A DNA stretch of 30,638 bases, taken from positions 1 to 30,638 of the forward strand of contig JAJYUX010000008.1 of the NCBI GenBank assembly GCA_021792315.1, in the 5' to 3' direction. Below, one piece after another: positions 24,381 to 30,638 of the stretch (position 1 is the first letter of the stretch; each line of letters begins with the position of its first letter). A program made the position numbers and the translations under genes. A model generated the notes under the pieces. The model had not been told where the DNA came from, ran no database searches, and worked only from the letters and a program-made list of their open reading frames with translations. The stretch comes from an archaeon (lineage in GTDB: Archaea; Thermoproteota; Nitrososphaeria; Nitrososphaerales; CADDZS01).

Positions 24381-24869
24381 CTAGCTAAACGCGAGACCGT
24401 TACTACGAATTGGTTCCGGTCGATAGCCAGACTTTCGGAGAGCTCTGAACCTCCGTTCAACCAGTCTTCGCCCTCTTTTGTCTGGAATTTGCAGCTCGGG
24501 ATTCTTTCTAATTGTGCATGTGTCAGCAGAAGGTGAATAATTACATATTCCAGCACCGAGCGCTCGCAGTTTCCAATAGATCTCGCTTTTCGTGTGGTCA
24601 AACCAATGTTCTGAAACTAGTACCACGTAATCGAACCAGTTCGCGTAGCAACGTACTTGTTCCAAACCTCTGCAAATGCTGTCTCCCTCTGATTTGTATT
24701 CGAATGCCCAATAGAATCCCCCCATCTTCGCCGCGATGTCCACCAGCGGGTGTCGAGTATAACCACAATCAAATTCGATCGGGAAGACAGTGAACCCATT
24801 CGTTGCCAGGAAATCTTTGAAACTGGAGTAGCACATTTTCACGCCGTAAGACTCTGTATCGACCTGCAA
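24381..24869 (-). CDS. PD-(D/E)XK nuclease-like protein, 162 aa
   Basis: The core matches the PD-(D/E)XK fold: a helix with FKDFLATNGFTVFPIE, an acidic residue Asp44 (PLVDIAAK), then Glu57-Tyr-Lys59 in WAFEYKSEGDS, then a helix with Gln71 (LEQVRCYANWFDYVVLVSE) and a closing strand. This D-x12-ExK arrangement is that of restriction enzymes, Holliday-junction resolvases and archaeal endonuclease families. The tail (from ~125) is basic (KRGRRLVERRFRALRKSGYR) and may bind DNA. The TTG at 24869 gives 162 aa; an ATG at 24836 (residue 12) is the alternative. The gene sits 97 nt downstream of proA on the same strand; no methyltransferase partner is adjacent. Confidence 0.75.
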   Translation of the reverse strand: MQVDTESYGVKMCYSSFKDFLATNGFTVFPIEFDCGYTRHPLVDIAAKMGGFYWAFEYKSEGDSICRGLEQVRCYANWFDYVVLVSEHWFDHTKSEIYWKLRALGAGICNYSPSADTCTIRKNPELQIPDKRGRRLVERRFRALRKSGYRPEPIRSNGLAFS

Positions 24870-24966
24870 AGTGAAAAACCAGAAAATCTCTCTCGCAAAA
24901 AGATGTAATGTTACGAGACTGCAAAGCTTGTGTTAAACTAACCTTATCCTGCACAAGCCGCTTACG

Positions 24967-26208
24967 TTATTCCCTGATCTGACCACTACCGAGAATGAAA
25001 TACTTTGTTGAAGTAAGCTGCTCAACGCTCATCGGCCCGCGCGCGTGCATCTTTTGAGTGCTTATTCCAATCTCAGCCCCGAATCCGAATTGGTTTCCAT
25101 CTGTAAAGCGTGTAGAGGCATTCCAATAAACTGCTGCGGAATCTACCGCCCTTATGAACTGTTGAGCCTTTTCGAAATTAGCTGTGAGAATTGCGTCAGA
25201 ATTTTTCGTTCCATACGTGTTGATGTGTGAGACTGCTTCCCTCAGGTCTCTTACTATCTTGATTCCGATTTTTAGATCCAAGTATTCAGTGTGCCAGTCC
25301 TCCTCGGTAGCAAGTTTTACGTCGGGAACTATCTTCATAGTCTCTTTGTCGCCTCTGATTTCGACACCCTTTGCCCTTAGTGCCTCAATCACGCGCGGAA
25401 CAAAGTTTCTTGCCACTCCTTCATTTACAAGCAACTTCTCAGCCGCGTTGCAAGTTCCTGGTCTTTGGCACTTTGCGTTCACGATAATGTTAACAGCTTT
25501 ATCCAGGTCGGCGTCAGACTCTACGTAGATATGGCAGTTGCCCAGGCCGGTCTCGATTACTGGGATGGTCGCCTTCTCGACCACCGTTTTGATCAGGTCT
25601 GAACCGCCGCGAGGTATTAGCACATCTATGTAATCCCTCATCTGCATCAACTCTTCTGCTATGCCGCGATCGGTTGAGCTAACGACCTGAATGGAATAGG
25701 AAGGTACGCCAGCGGCCACGAGCCCGCTTTTGATAGACTCGCCTATGGCCAGATTGCTGTTGATGGCATCAGATCCGCCTCTCAGAATCGCTGCGTTGCC
25801 TGATTTCAGACAGATCCCCGAAGCATCCGAAGTGACATCGGGCCTTGACTCGTAAATCACGCCAACCACTCCCAGCGGAACGCGCATCTGTCCAATGATG
25901 AGTCCGTTGGGCCTGCTCCAAGTTTTCACTATTTCTCCGATTGGATCTGGTAGTTCAGCGATTTCTTTCAGGCACTGAGACATCTTTTTGATTTTTCGCT
26001 CGTCAAGCGCCAATCTGTCCAAGAGAGCGGCGCTCCTACCTTCACGCTTGGCTGCCTCTACATCTTTGTGATTAGCCGTGAGAATTCTTTCAGAATCTCT
26101 TTCGAGCGAGCTTGCCATTTCCCGAAGAACCTTGTTCTTCTTTTCAGTAGATAGTTGTGCCAATTCGGCAGAAGCCAATTTAGCCTTCTTACAAATCTCG
26201 GTCAGCAT
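24967..26208 (-). CDS. proA: Glutamate-5-semialdehyde dehydrogenase (gamma-glutamyl phosphate reductase)
   Basis: ProA reduces gamma-glutamyl phosphate with NADPH to glutamate semialdehyde, the second step of proline synthesis from glutamate. The 413 residues have the usual ALDH-like plan: VIYESRPDVTSDASGICLKSG for cofactor binding and the active-site Cys in KCQRPGTCNAAEKLL, then HTEYLDLKIGIKIV and the terminal SVEQLTSTKY. The ATG start follows the proB TGA without any gap, with a purine-rich AGGGAAGG just upstream, so proBA is an operon and translation is probably coupled. It looks bacterial in type; the same-strand nuclease gene follows 97 nt downstream. Confidence 0.96.
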   Translation of the reverse strand: MLTEICKKAKLASAELAQLSTEKKNKVLREMASSLERDSERILTANHKDVEAAKREGRSAALLDRLALDERKIKKMSQCLKEIAELPDPIGEIVKTWSRPNGLIIGQMRVPLGVVGVIYESRPDVTSDASGICLKSGNAAILRGGSDAINSNLAIGESIKSGLVAAGVPSYSIQVVSSTDRGIAEELMQMRDYIDVLIPRGGSDLIKTVVEKATIPVIETGLGNCHIYVESDADLDKAVNIIVNAKCQRPGTCNAAEKLLVNEGVARNFVPRVIEALRAKGVEIRGDKETMKIVPDVKLATEEDWHTEYLDLKIGIKIVRDLREAVSHINTYGTKNSDAILTANFEKAQQFIRAVDSAAVYWNASTRFTDGNQFGFGAEIGISTQKMHARGPMSVEQLTSTKYFILGSGQIRE

Positions 26209-27387
26209 TCATCCTTCCCTCGTTAGATGCATCTTCTTTCGCCCGACTACTTCCCGCGGTCTCGAATCGCCAAGTTTCTTCTTGACCATTGACATTTGCA
26301 GCCCTTTAATCATGTTTATTGATCCACTGTCGTAGTTCGGATTTCCTTTTGCGAACTCCACACCTTCCTCATCAACAATTGACACGATCTCACCAAGCTT
26401 GAAGTTTCCAACCACCTTCATCACTCCTACTGGTAATAGACTGGAGCCTTCACGTATCGCTTTCTTCGCACCCGCATTAACGAATATCTTGCCCTTCACC
26501 GAAGCACCGTAGGCTATCCAGCTCTTGACAGCCGAGATGCGTCCCTTTGGATCAAAGCGTGTTCCCACCTCCTTGCCTGACAAGACGTCCAGAATGACGT
26601 TCTCCCTTCGGCTGTTTGCTATAACGACAGGTATTCCACTCTTCGTCGCTATCTCAGCCGCGTTTATCTTACTCTGGATCCCCCCTTTCCCGTACTTGCT
26701 CTTGCCTGATAGACTGCCCTTGAGCTCCTTGGTAATATCGTGAACTTCTTTTATCATTTCAGCGCCAGGATTCTTTGGATTTGAAGTGTAGAGACCGTCT
26801 ACATCTGACAAGATAATCAGAGTGTCTGCACGTATCGCGTTAGCAACCAGAGCCGAAAGTATGTCGTTATCACTAAAGTTGATTCGGAAACCTTCAGTGA
26901 CTGGAACCAGCTCATCAACTGAAGTCACATCATTCTCGTTGATTATTGGAATCACTCCAATCTTCAAAAGCAACTTCAAGACGTTTCGTGTATGAAGATA
27001 TGAAGCTCTGTTGGAGAGGTCCTCAGCGGTAAGCAAAACTTGAGCTATCTTAACGCCGTGAAGATTGAATAACTCTCTGTATTTCGCCATCAGGACGCTC
27101 TGACCTGTCGCTGCAAAAGCCTGCTGGTACACTATATCTCTTGAATTGGAGGGCAGCCCGAGTTCAGCAACGCCTGCCGCGACAGCGCCCGAAGTCACGA
27201 GGACTATTTTATGACCCATTTTGAGAGCTCCAGCCATCTGTTCTGCGAGTCTTCGCATCTCATCAACATCAAGTTCTCCAGCACGGCTCGTTATTGAGCC
27301 GGTTCCGACCTTTACAACAATTAACCTGGATGTCAAGTCGCTGTCCCGGGATGGCAACCAGTGATATTCCTTCTCAGATAAATTCAT
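26209..27387 (-). CDS. proB: Glutamate 5-kinase with C-terminal PUA domain
   Basis: ProB phosphorylates glutamate to start proline synthesis. The amino-acid kinase domain opens with RLIVVKVGTGSI and contains GHKIVLVTSGAVAAG, INENDVTS, FSDNDILSALVA and GTRFDP; a PUA domain follows (about residues 280-365, KGKIFVNAGAKKAIREG). The open frame reaches back to 27657, but those 90 extra residues (Pro/Ser/Gln-rich) overlap the divergent RAM gene and match no ProB; the ATG at 27387 gives 392 aa. A minus-strand TATA-like GATTAATAAG at 27446-27455 fits this start. The C-terminus extends slightly beyond the PUA domain. Confidence 0.94.
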   Translation of the reverse strand: MNLSEKEYHWLPSRDSDLTSRLIVVKVGTGSITSRAGELDVDEMRRLAEQMAGALKMGHKIVLVTSGAVAAGVAELGLPSNSRDIVYQQAFAATGQSVLMAKYRELFNLHGVKIAQVLLTAEDLSNRASYLHTRNVLKLLLKIGVIPIINENDVTSVDELVPVTEGFRINFSDNDILSALVANAIRADTLIILSDVDGLYTSNPKNPGAEMIKEVHDITKELKGSLSGKSKYGKGGIQSKINAAEIATKSGIPVVIANSRRENVILDVLSGKEVGTRFDPKGRISAVKSWIAYGASVKGKIFVNAGAKKAIREGSSLLPVGVMKVVGNFKLGEIVSIVDEEGVEFAKGNPNYDSGSINMIKGLQMSMVKKKLGDSRPREVVGRKKMHLTREG

Positions 27388-27444
27388 CCTTTGGGATTCG
27401 GCTATTTTACTAAGCGGGAATATCGCCTGCAGCAGTTCGTCTAG

Positions 27445-27456
27445 ACTTATTAATCT
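27445..27456. promoter_or_regulatory. A/T box between proB and the RAM-domain genes
   Basis: GACTTATTAATC on plus, GATTAATAAGTC on minus. On minus it predicts a start near 27424, giving proB a leader of ~37 nt; on plus it predicts one near 27476, 10 nt before the first RAM gene. The box is nearly symmetric. Confidence 0.45.
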
Positions 27457-27485
27457 CGAGGGAGATTTGTCCCCCTGAGATTCAT

Positions 27486-27719
27486 ATGATATCTGCGTGC
27501 ATGCTTGTTCGTACTGAAAAAGGGAAATTTGAGGACGTGGTGGGGAAAATGAAAAGCATCCCTGGAGTGAAGGTGGTCTTTCCCGTGTTGGGAAGGTATG
27601 ATGTGGTTGTGGACATTGAGACGGCGAGTGGGAAGGAACTTGGCAAAGTCTCGTCAAAGGTGAACCGACTCGCTGGCGTCGTCTTCACGGAGACCCTCCC
27701 AGAAGTCGAAGGCTCTTGA
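27486..27719 (+). CDS. Stand-alone Lrp/AsnC ligand-binding (RAM) domain protein 1
   Basis: The 77 residues are a complete RAM (AsnC C-terminal) domain: the strand MISACMLVRTEKGKFEDVV, helix with MKSIPGVKVVFPVLGRYDVVV, and IETASGKELGKVSSKVNRL, ending ETLPEV. There is no helix-turn-helix. Stand-alone RAM proteins bind amino acids or other small molecules and assemble as octamer-like rings; they may pair with a separate HTH partner. The start is ATG. A homologous protein follows 7 nt downstream. The divergent neighbour is proB, so a link to amino-acid (proline or glutamate) sensing is possible, but inferred. Confidence 0.88.
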   Translation: MISACMLVRTEKGKFEDVVGKMKSIPGVKVVFPVLGRYDVVVDIETASGKELGKVSSKVNRLAGVVFTETLPEVEGS

Positions 27720-27734
27720 GGGGGAGTGGCAAGT

Positions 27735-27962
27735 GTGGCATTGAACGCAACTGTCTTGATAAAGACAGTACCGAGCAGAACTGAAAGTGTGGAAAAATCC
27801 GCAGAAAAGCTGAACGGAGTAAGAAAATCATTTGTCGCATACGGGCGATGCGACGTTGTTGTTTTTGCGCGAGTCAGAGATTATGCTGAAGTAAGAAAAC
27901 TCACCGGCGAAATCAACTCCATAGAGGGTGTTAGGAGCACGGAGACACTCGTGGAAGCATGA
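27735..27962 (+). CDS. Stand-alone Lrp/AsnC ligand-binding (RAM) domain protein 2
   Basis: A second RAM domain of the same size: ALNATVLIKTVPSRTESVEK, then LNGVRKSFVAYGRCDVVVFA and VRKLTGEINSIEGVRSTETL. It is only moderately similar to its neighbour and keeps the GRYD/GRCD turn. GTGs at 27726 and 27735 are both in frame; the run GAGGGGGAG ends at 27726, so the GTG at 27735 has normal ribosome binding site spacing and is preferred (75 aa). The pair probably arose by tandem duplication and may form mixed oligomers. Confidence 0.86.
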   Translation: MALNATVLIKTVPSRTESVEKSAEKLNGVRKSFVAYGRCDVVVFARVRDYAEVRKLTGEINSIEGVRSTETLVEA

Positions 27963-28037
27963 ATGCATGTTGCCGTAGCGAATACCTGAGAGATTCTATC
28001 ACAACAGTTAATTCGCTGCGGTTTGTTCTCAGCGAGC

Positions 28038-28403
28038 ATGGATAGAGAAGCAAATCCGATACAACTATTATCATTATTTGAATCAGGAGTATTGTCTGTA
28101 TCAGTTAACGGCCGACCCTTTTTGAAGGTAGATGCCGAGTCACGCTCCGTTGAATCAGAATTGGCAGGGATTAAGGAAAGTGGCATCAAACTCTCCAACC
28201 TTGTATCTAGCCAGAGTGCCGGAATATCTTCACTCCTCCGAAGATCTCGATCCGTAGCCAAGGAGCTCTATGACATGGGTTGGAAATTCGCCCTTTATGA
28301 CAAAGGTTCGAACGTCCTTTCTATGGGAAGAGGGGCGTCAAGACTGACCGCCCACATTCACGTCAGTTTAGCAAAACTGCGAACCATCTTCGAATCGTTG
28401 TAG
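28038..28403 (+). CDS. Hypothetical protein, 121 aa
   Basis: Not recognised. The product starts MDREANPIQLLSLFESGVLS, contains a strand-rich part (VSVNGRPFLKV), an amphipathic region (ELAGIKESGIKLSNLVSSQS) and an SLLRRSRSVAKELYDMGWKF helix resembling a small DNA- or membrane-associated helix. It ends with IHVSLAKLRTIFESL. The open frame begins with TTG 28023 (126 aa); ATG 28038 is preferred. It lies 75 nt after RAM protein 2 and converges with the next gene. No membrane segment or metal motif is present. Confidence 0.55.
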   Translation: MDREANPIQLLSLFESGVLSVSVNGRPFLKVDAESRSVESELAGIKESGIKLSNLVSSQSAGISSLLRRSRSVAKELYDMGWKFALYDKGSNVLSMGRGASRLTAHIHVSLAKLRTIFESL

Positions 28404-28408
28404 CCGTT

Positions 28409-28657
28409 TCAGCTTCTGAGAGCTACATTCTTTGCTGAAAGAGCTCTCTTCTCCTCGTCGGTGAGCTCTCTCATATGAACGGCCAAAGTAATGGTTCCGT
28501 TTAGCTGAACCCCGATCTGCTCCATCCCAGGCATTCTTACGCTGACGTTCTGGAAATTCAGATCTAGCTGAGAGTGCTTGTTCGCCAAAGCATCTATCAG
28601 TCCTTCGAACATTCCCTTTTCCATGCTTACCATGTCGGACTTTTTTGCAGAACTCAT
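28409..28657 (-). CDS. Hypothetical small protein, 82 aa
   Basis: Not recognised. It has a helical N-terminal part (MVSMEKGMFEGLIDALANKH), a beta-strand part (LDLNFQNVSVRMPGMEQIGV, LNGTITLAVHM) and a C-terminal helix (RELTDEEKRALSAKN). The frame starts with GTG at 28675, but the minus-strand box GTAAATAG (28681-28688) lies 24-31 nt before the ATG at 28657, indicating a leaderless transcript from this ATG; the preferred product is 82 aa. It ends only 5 bases from the convergent gene at 28403, so the two may affect each other's transcript ends. Confidence 0.55.
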   Translation of the reverse strand: MSSAKKSDMVSMEKGMFEGLIDALANKHSQLDLNFQNVSVRMPGMEQIGVQLNGTITLAVHMRELTDEEKRALSAKNVALRS

Positions 28658-29214
28658 AACTCCTAGGAGATTCACAGCTCTATTTACGAATTAGGTTTGA
28701 TTCGCAATGTGACGGGGTCGTTGAAATACACCTGAATGTATTGCGCGGTCTCTCGAATGCATCTCCTACAAGTAGTCTAGTTCCAATAAGGACAGACCAC
28801 ATATGATTCATCAGATGAAGGGATCGCTTCGAATACGAAACAGAGAAAAAAGCTCTTTTCTTCACGCAGGCAGGGTACGGTTTCCTTCTCTTGCTTGTTT
28901 CGGCCTTTTCTTAAGCCGTTTTATGCGAGATGTGAATAAGTGCTCAAGCAGGCTAGAGAATGTCGCGAGAATATTGCTCGGACATATGTATCCGCAAAAC
29001 ACAATATGTATAATAGTTGGGGCCAATCCGTGGAGTGGAACAATTGAGCCTCAGAGACTCACGAGAAGTTACGAAGTCCGCGGAGATGAGAGAAGACTAC
29101 CTTGTCAACAATGACGATGCAAAGTCAATCATCATCCTTGGGCAATCGATACCGTCAGTTCTCCTAATTACGACATAGTTGACAAAATAATCACTTTCCA
29201 GTTTGGCGGTTTAG
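28658..29214. other. Gene-poor region of about 550 bases
   Basis: No convincing gene is found here. It holds the promoter of the minus gene at 28657, an open frame 28803-29114 on plus with unusual composition that I do not accept, and an A/T box (CAATATGTATAATAG at about 29003-29016). About 30 nt after that box a TTG (29044) opens a 44-codon frame ending in TAG at 29178. That frame is plausible as a tiny leaderless gene but shows no family motif. A structured RNA is possible; I saw no long helix. Confidence 0.35.
29044..29178 (+). CDS. Possible tiny protein, 44 aa (low confidence)
   Basis: The frame MSLRDSREVTKSAEM... ends ...GQSIPSVLLITT. It is polar, with an acidic patch (MREDYLVNNDD), then a hydrophobic segment (SIIILGQSIPSVLLI). 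The A/T box ending near 29016 lies at leaderless distance upstream. Nothing else supports it; it may be a chance frame. Confidence 0.2.
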   Translation: MSLRDSREVTKSAEMREDYLVNNDDAKSIIILGQSIPSVLLITT

Positions 29215-30063
29215 TTGCAAAACATAGATCCAGTTTATCTCCTCAGTCCCGTCATCATATTGGCTCTGAGTTTTGGACTTGTATTCTTCTGGAGCAAAAA
29301 GAGGAGTTTTTCAAAGTGGGCTCTTCTGTACTCCTTGGCCGCCTATGCAGGAGCTATCGTCCTGAAAGAAATTATTCAAGTAGCGACAATAGATGCTGTT
29401 CAGTCAGCGCACAACACAGCCTTACTTGGGATCTATTATGGGACTCAGACCGCAATCTTCGAAGTTGGAGGTGCCTTTCTCGTGGCGTCATATGCCGTTT
29501 CAAAGGGACATTTCAAAAAGAGGGACGCCGAGAGCTTCGGTCTCGGGCTAGCCTTCTGGGAGAACGGCGTTTTGATTGGCATACCTCTTCTTCTAAACTA
29601 CGTGACATATTATTTGATTCTGACAACGCCGAATTCATCTCTTGCGGAGACAGTCTACTCAGCTCTATTGAAAGATTCCCCGAATTTGTTCAACGGGCCG
29701 TACCGAGCTCTCGCAATAGTAGGCCTTTCGGTCTTGGAAAGAATATCCTCGCTATTCGCACATTTTTCTTGGGGATTCCTTGCAGTAGTATCTGCCATCT
29801 ACAGGCGAAGAGACTTGATCACGCTTGTTCTGCCCGTTGGTTTTCTGATTGATTTTCTCGTTCCGTTCGCATCGAGGATGGGTACGGCCGAGTTTGAACT
29901 CATCATCTTCACCATCGGATCCGTTGGCTTGATTGTTTCACTTCTAATTCGGAGAAAGGAACGTTGGGATGACCGTAGCAATGAGGGGTCTTCGACAACC
30001 CCCACATCCCGTCCCGATTCAATTGGTGAAGTCGATCAACCGAAATCTACGACTCGAAACTAA
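29215..30063 (+). CDS. YhfC-like multipass membrane protein (putative intramembrane protease family)
   Basis: A 282-residue protein with about eight hydrophobic segments and a charged, Ser/Thr/Pro-rich soluble tail from ~245. Features recall the YhfC family of putative intramembrane metalloproteases: ESFGLGLAFWENGVLIGI with a conserved Glu in the membrane, and SVLERISSLFAHFSWGFLAV with Glu-Arg and a His seven residues later. If active it would cut or bind substrates within the membrane; the substrate is unknown. The start is TTG. The adjacent methyltransferase gene begins about 17 nt downstream, so the two may be co-transcribed. Confidence 0.6.
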   Translation: MQNIDPVYLLSPVIILALSFGLVFFWSKKRSFSKWALLYSLAAYAGAIVLKEIIQVATIDAVQSAHNTALLGIYYGTQTAIFEVGGAFLVASYAVSKGHFKKRDAESFGLGLAFWENGVLIGIPLLLNYVTYYLILTTPNSSLAETVYSALLKDSPNLFNGPYRALAIVGLSVLERISSLFAHFSWGFLAVVSAIYRRRDLITLVLPVGFLIDFLVPFASRMGTAEFELIIFTIGSVGLIVSLLIRRKERWDDRSNEGSSTTPTSRPDSIGEVDQPKSTTRN

Positions 30064-30080
30064 TCATTAGGTGCCAACTT

Positions 30081-30638
30081 TTGAAATTAGAGTTCCCCAA
30101 GCTTTACACCGATCTGGCGAAATATTACGATCGTCTCGAGAGCCAGTACCGAGATTATCAAAGTGAAACGGAATGGCTCAAGAAGATCATTGACCAACAT
30201 GGAATCCGAAGAATAATTGACATTTCTTGCGGTACTGGCAATCATCTTTCCGGGCTTGTTTCTGGTGGATCAATCAGAGAATTCACTGCGGCGGATGCTA
30301 GCATTCAAATGATCAAACTCGCAAAGGAGAAGCTTCGCGGACAGAATGGATATTTCACCCAAGCAGATTTTCTCTCCCTGCCATTCAATCACGAGAGCTT
30401 TGATGCCGCCATATGCATGTATTGGAGCATAGCAGGGTTGAATGAGCAGCTTGTGAAGGATCTCTTCCATGAGGCAGCTAGAATATTGAAGAAGAATGGT
30501 GTATTCGTCTTTGACACCGAGAACGCAGAAGGAATAAAGGAAGATCTCCTAGACACCCCATACATAGACTCGTACTTTCCCGACTACGACGGCGTAGTAG
30601 TTAGGGCAAACTTTAGTGCGAAGGTTGAACCGGCGCTC
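30081..30638 (+). CDS. Class I SAM-dependent methyltransferase (partial, cut by window edge)
   Basis: The TTG at 30081 starts MKLEFPKLYTDLAKYYDRLE and 186 codons run without a stop to the right edge. Residues 44-60 are the AdoMet-binding motif (IIDISCGTGNHLSGL), followed by DASIQMIKLAKEKL, QADFLSLPF and AARILKKNGVFVFDTE, which is the Methyltransf_11/25 type layout. The substrate is unknown; the YDRLE opening is often seen in small-molecule methyltransferases. It follows the YhfC-like gene by 17 nt and may be in its operon. The C-terminal end lies outside the window. Confidence 0.85.
   Translation, partial: MKLEFPKLYTDLAKYYDRLESQYRDYQSETEWLKKIIDQHGIRRIIDISCGTGNHLSGLVSGGSIREFTAADASIQMIKLAKEKLRGQNGYFTQADFLSLPFNHESFDAAICMYWSIAGLNEQLVKDLFHEAARILKKNGVFVFDTENAEGIKEDLLDTPYIDSYFPDYDGVVVRANFSAKVEPAL

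Noticed and set aside
27388..27657. N-terminal 90-residue extension of ProB
   Set aside because: It is Pro/Ser-rich, overlaps the RAM gene on the other strand and precedes the conserved kinase start; ATG 27387 fits better.
28803..29114. 103-codon plus-strand frame
   Set aside because: No motif, odd composition, and no promoter or ribosome binding site that fits; it is likely a chance frame.
29316..29852. 178-codon plus-strand frame inside the YhfC-like gene
   Set aside because: It is the alternative frame of the membrane protein and is Ser/Arg/Cys-rich without a family signature.
1..30638. CRISPR arrays, insertion sequences, rRNA or prophage genes
   Set aside because: No regular repeats, transposase motifs, terminal inverted repeats, rRNA segments or phage structural genes were seen.

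Overview
The window is archaeal chromosome. It carries an aIF6–prefoldin alpha–FtsY block, the SecE–Spt5–L11–L1–L10 block, a group II chaperonin (thermosome), archaeal D-aminoacyl-tRNA deacylase (DtdA), a UbiA-type ether-lipid prenyltransferase, and a proline tRNA with a bulge-helix-bulge intron and encoded CCA. TTG and GTG starts are common, and many genes have a TATA-like box about 25-30 nt before the start codon, as expected for short-leader or leaderless transcripts. The very short Lrp-type RAM-only proteins, a TRAM protein, a small zinc-ribbon protein and an HTH-CBS regulator together suggest a Thaumarchaeota/Nitrososphaerota-like lineage. That placement is an inference. There is no insertion sequence, prophage, CRISPR array or rRNA.

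Layout. 1-2213 (minus): carA-carB, the first step of pyrimidine and arginine synthesis; carB runs off the left edge. 2302-5095: an unknown minus gene, then aif6, pfdA and ftsY on plus (ribosome maturation, chaperone, membrane targeting). 5088-7091 (minus): a one-domain O6-alkylguanine methyltransferase, dtdA, and a TSPPY-type DNA methyltransferase whose stop overlaps the dtdA start. 7223-10184 (plus): secE, spt5/nusG, rpl11, rpl1, rpl10, without rpl12. 10331-12322: a SWIM zinc-finger protein (minus), a metallophosphoesterase and an HTH-CBS regulator (plus). 12388-14852: thermosome (minus), diverging from an ArsR-like winged-helix regulator (plus) across a shared A/T-rich promoter. 14903-16211: a flavin split-barrel protein (minus), a 45-aa zinc ribbon and a TRAM protein (plus).

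16329-20426 is a same-strand (minus) run: unknown membrane protein, family 5 uracil-DNA glycosylase, a fusion of two MazG-like domains with a four-Cys knuckle and a TIR/deoxyribosyltransferase-like C-terminus, pyrE, and translesion polymerase dinB. Its genes all concern pyrimidines, nucleotide quality or lesion tolerance, and the fusion protein is the most unusual gene in the window.

20627-24245: an NTF2/SnoaL-like protein, intron-containing tRNA-Pro(CGG), a CNNM/DUF21-CBS membrane protein (plus), the UbiA prenyltransferase (minus; conserved N-terminus lacks an ordinary start codon) and an unknown protein. 24381-27387 (minus): a PD-(D/E)XK nuclease-like protein, then proA and proB. 27486-30638: two tandem RAM-domain proteins, two small unknown proteins, a gene-poor stretch, a YhfC-like multipass membrane protein and a SAM methyltransferase cut by the right edge. 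Functional assignments rest on reading motifs by eye; no database search was run.
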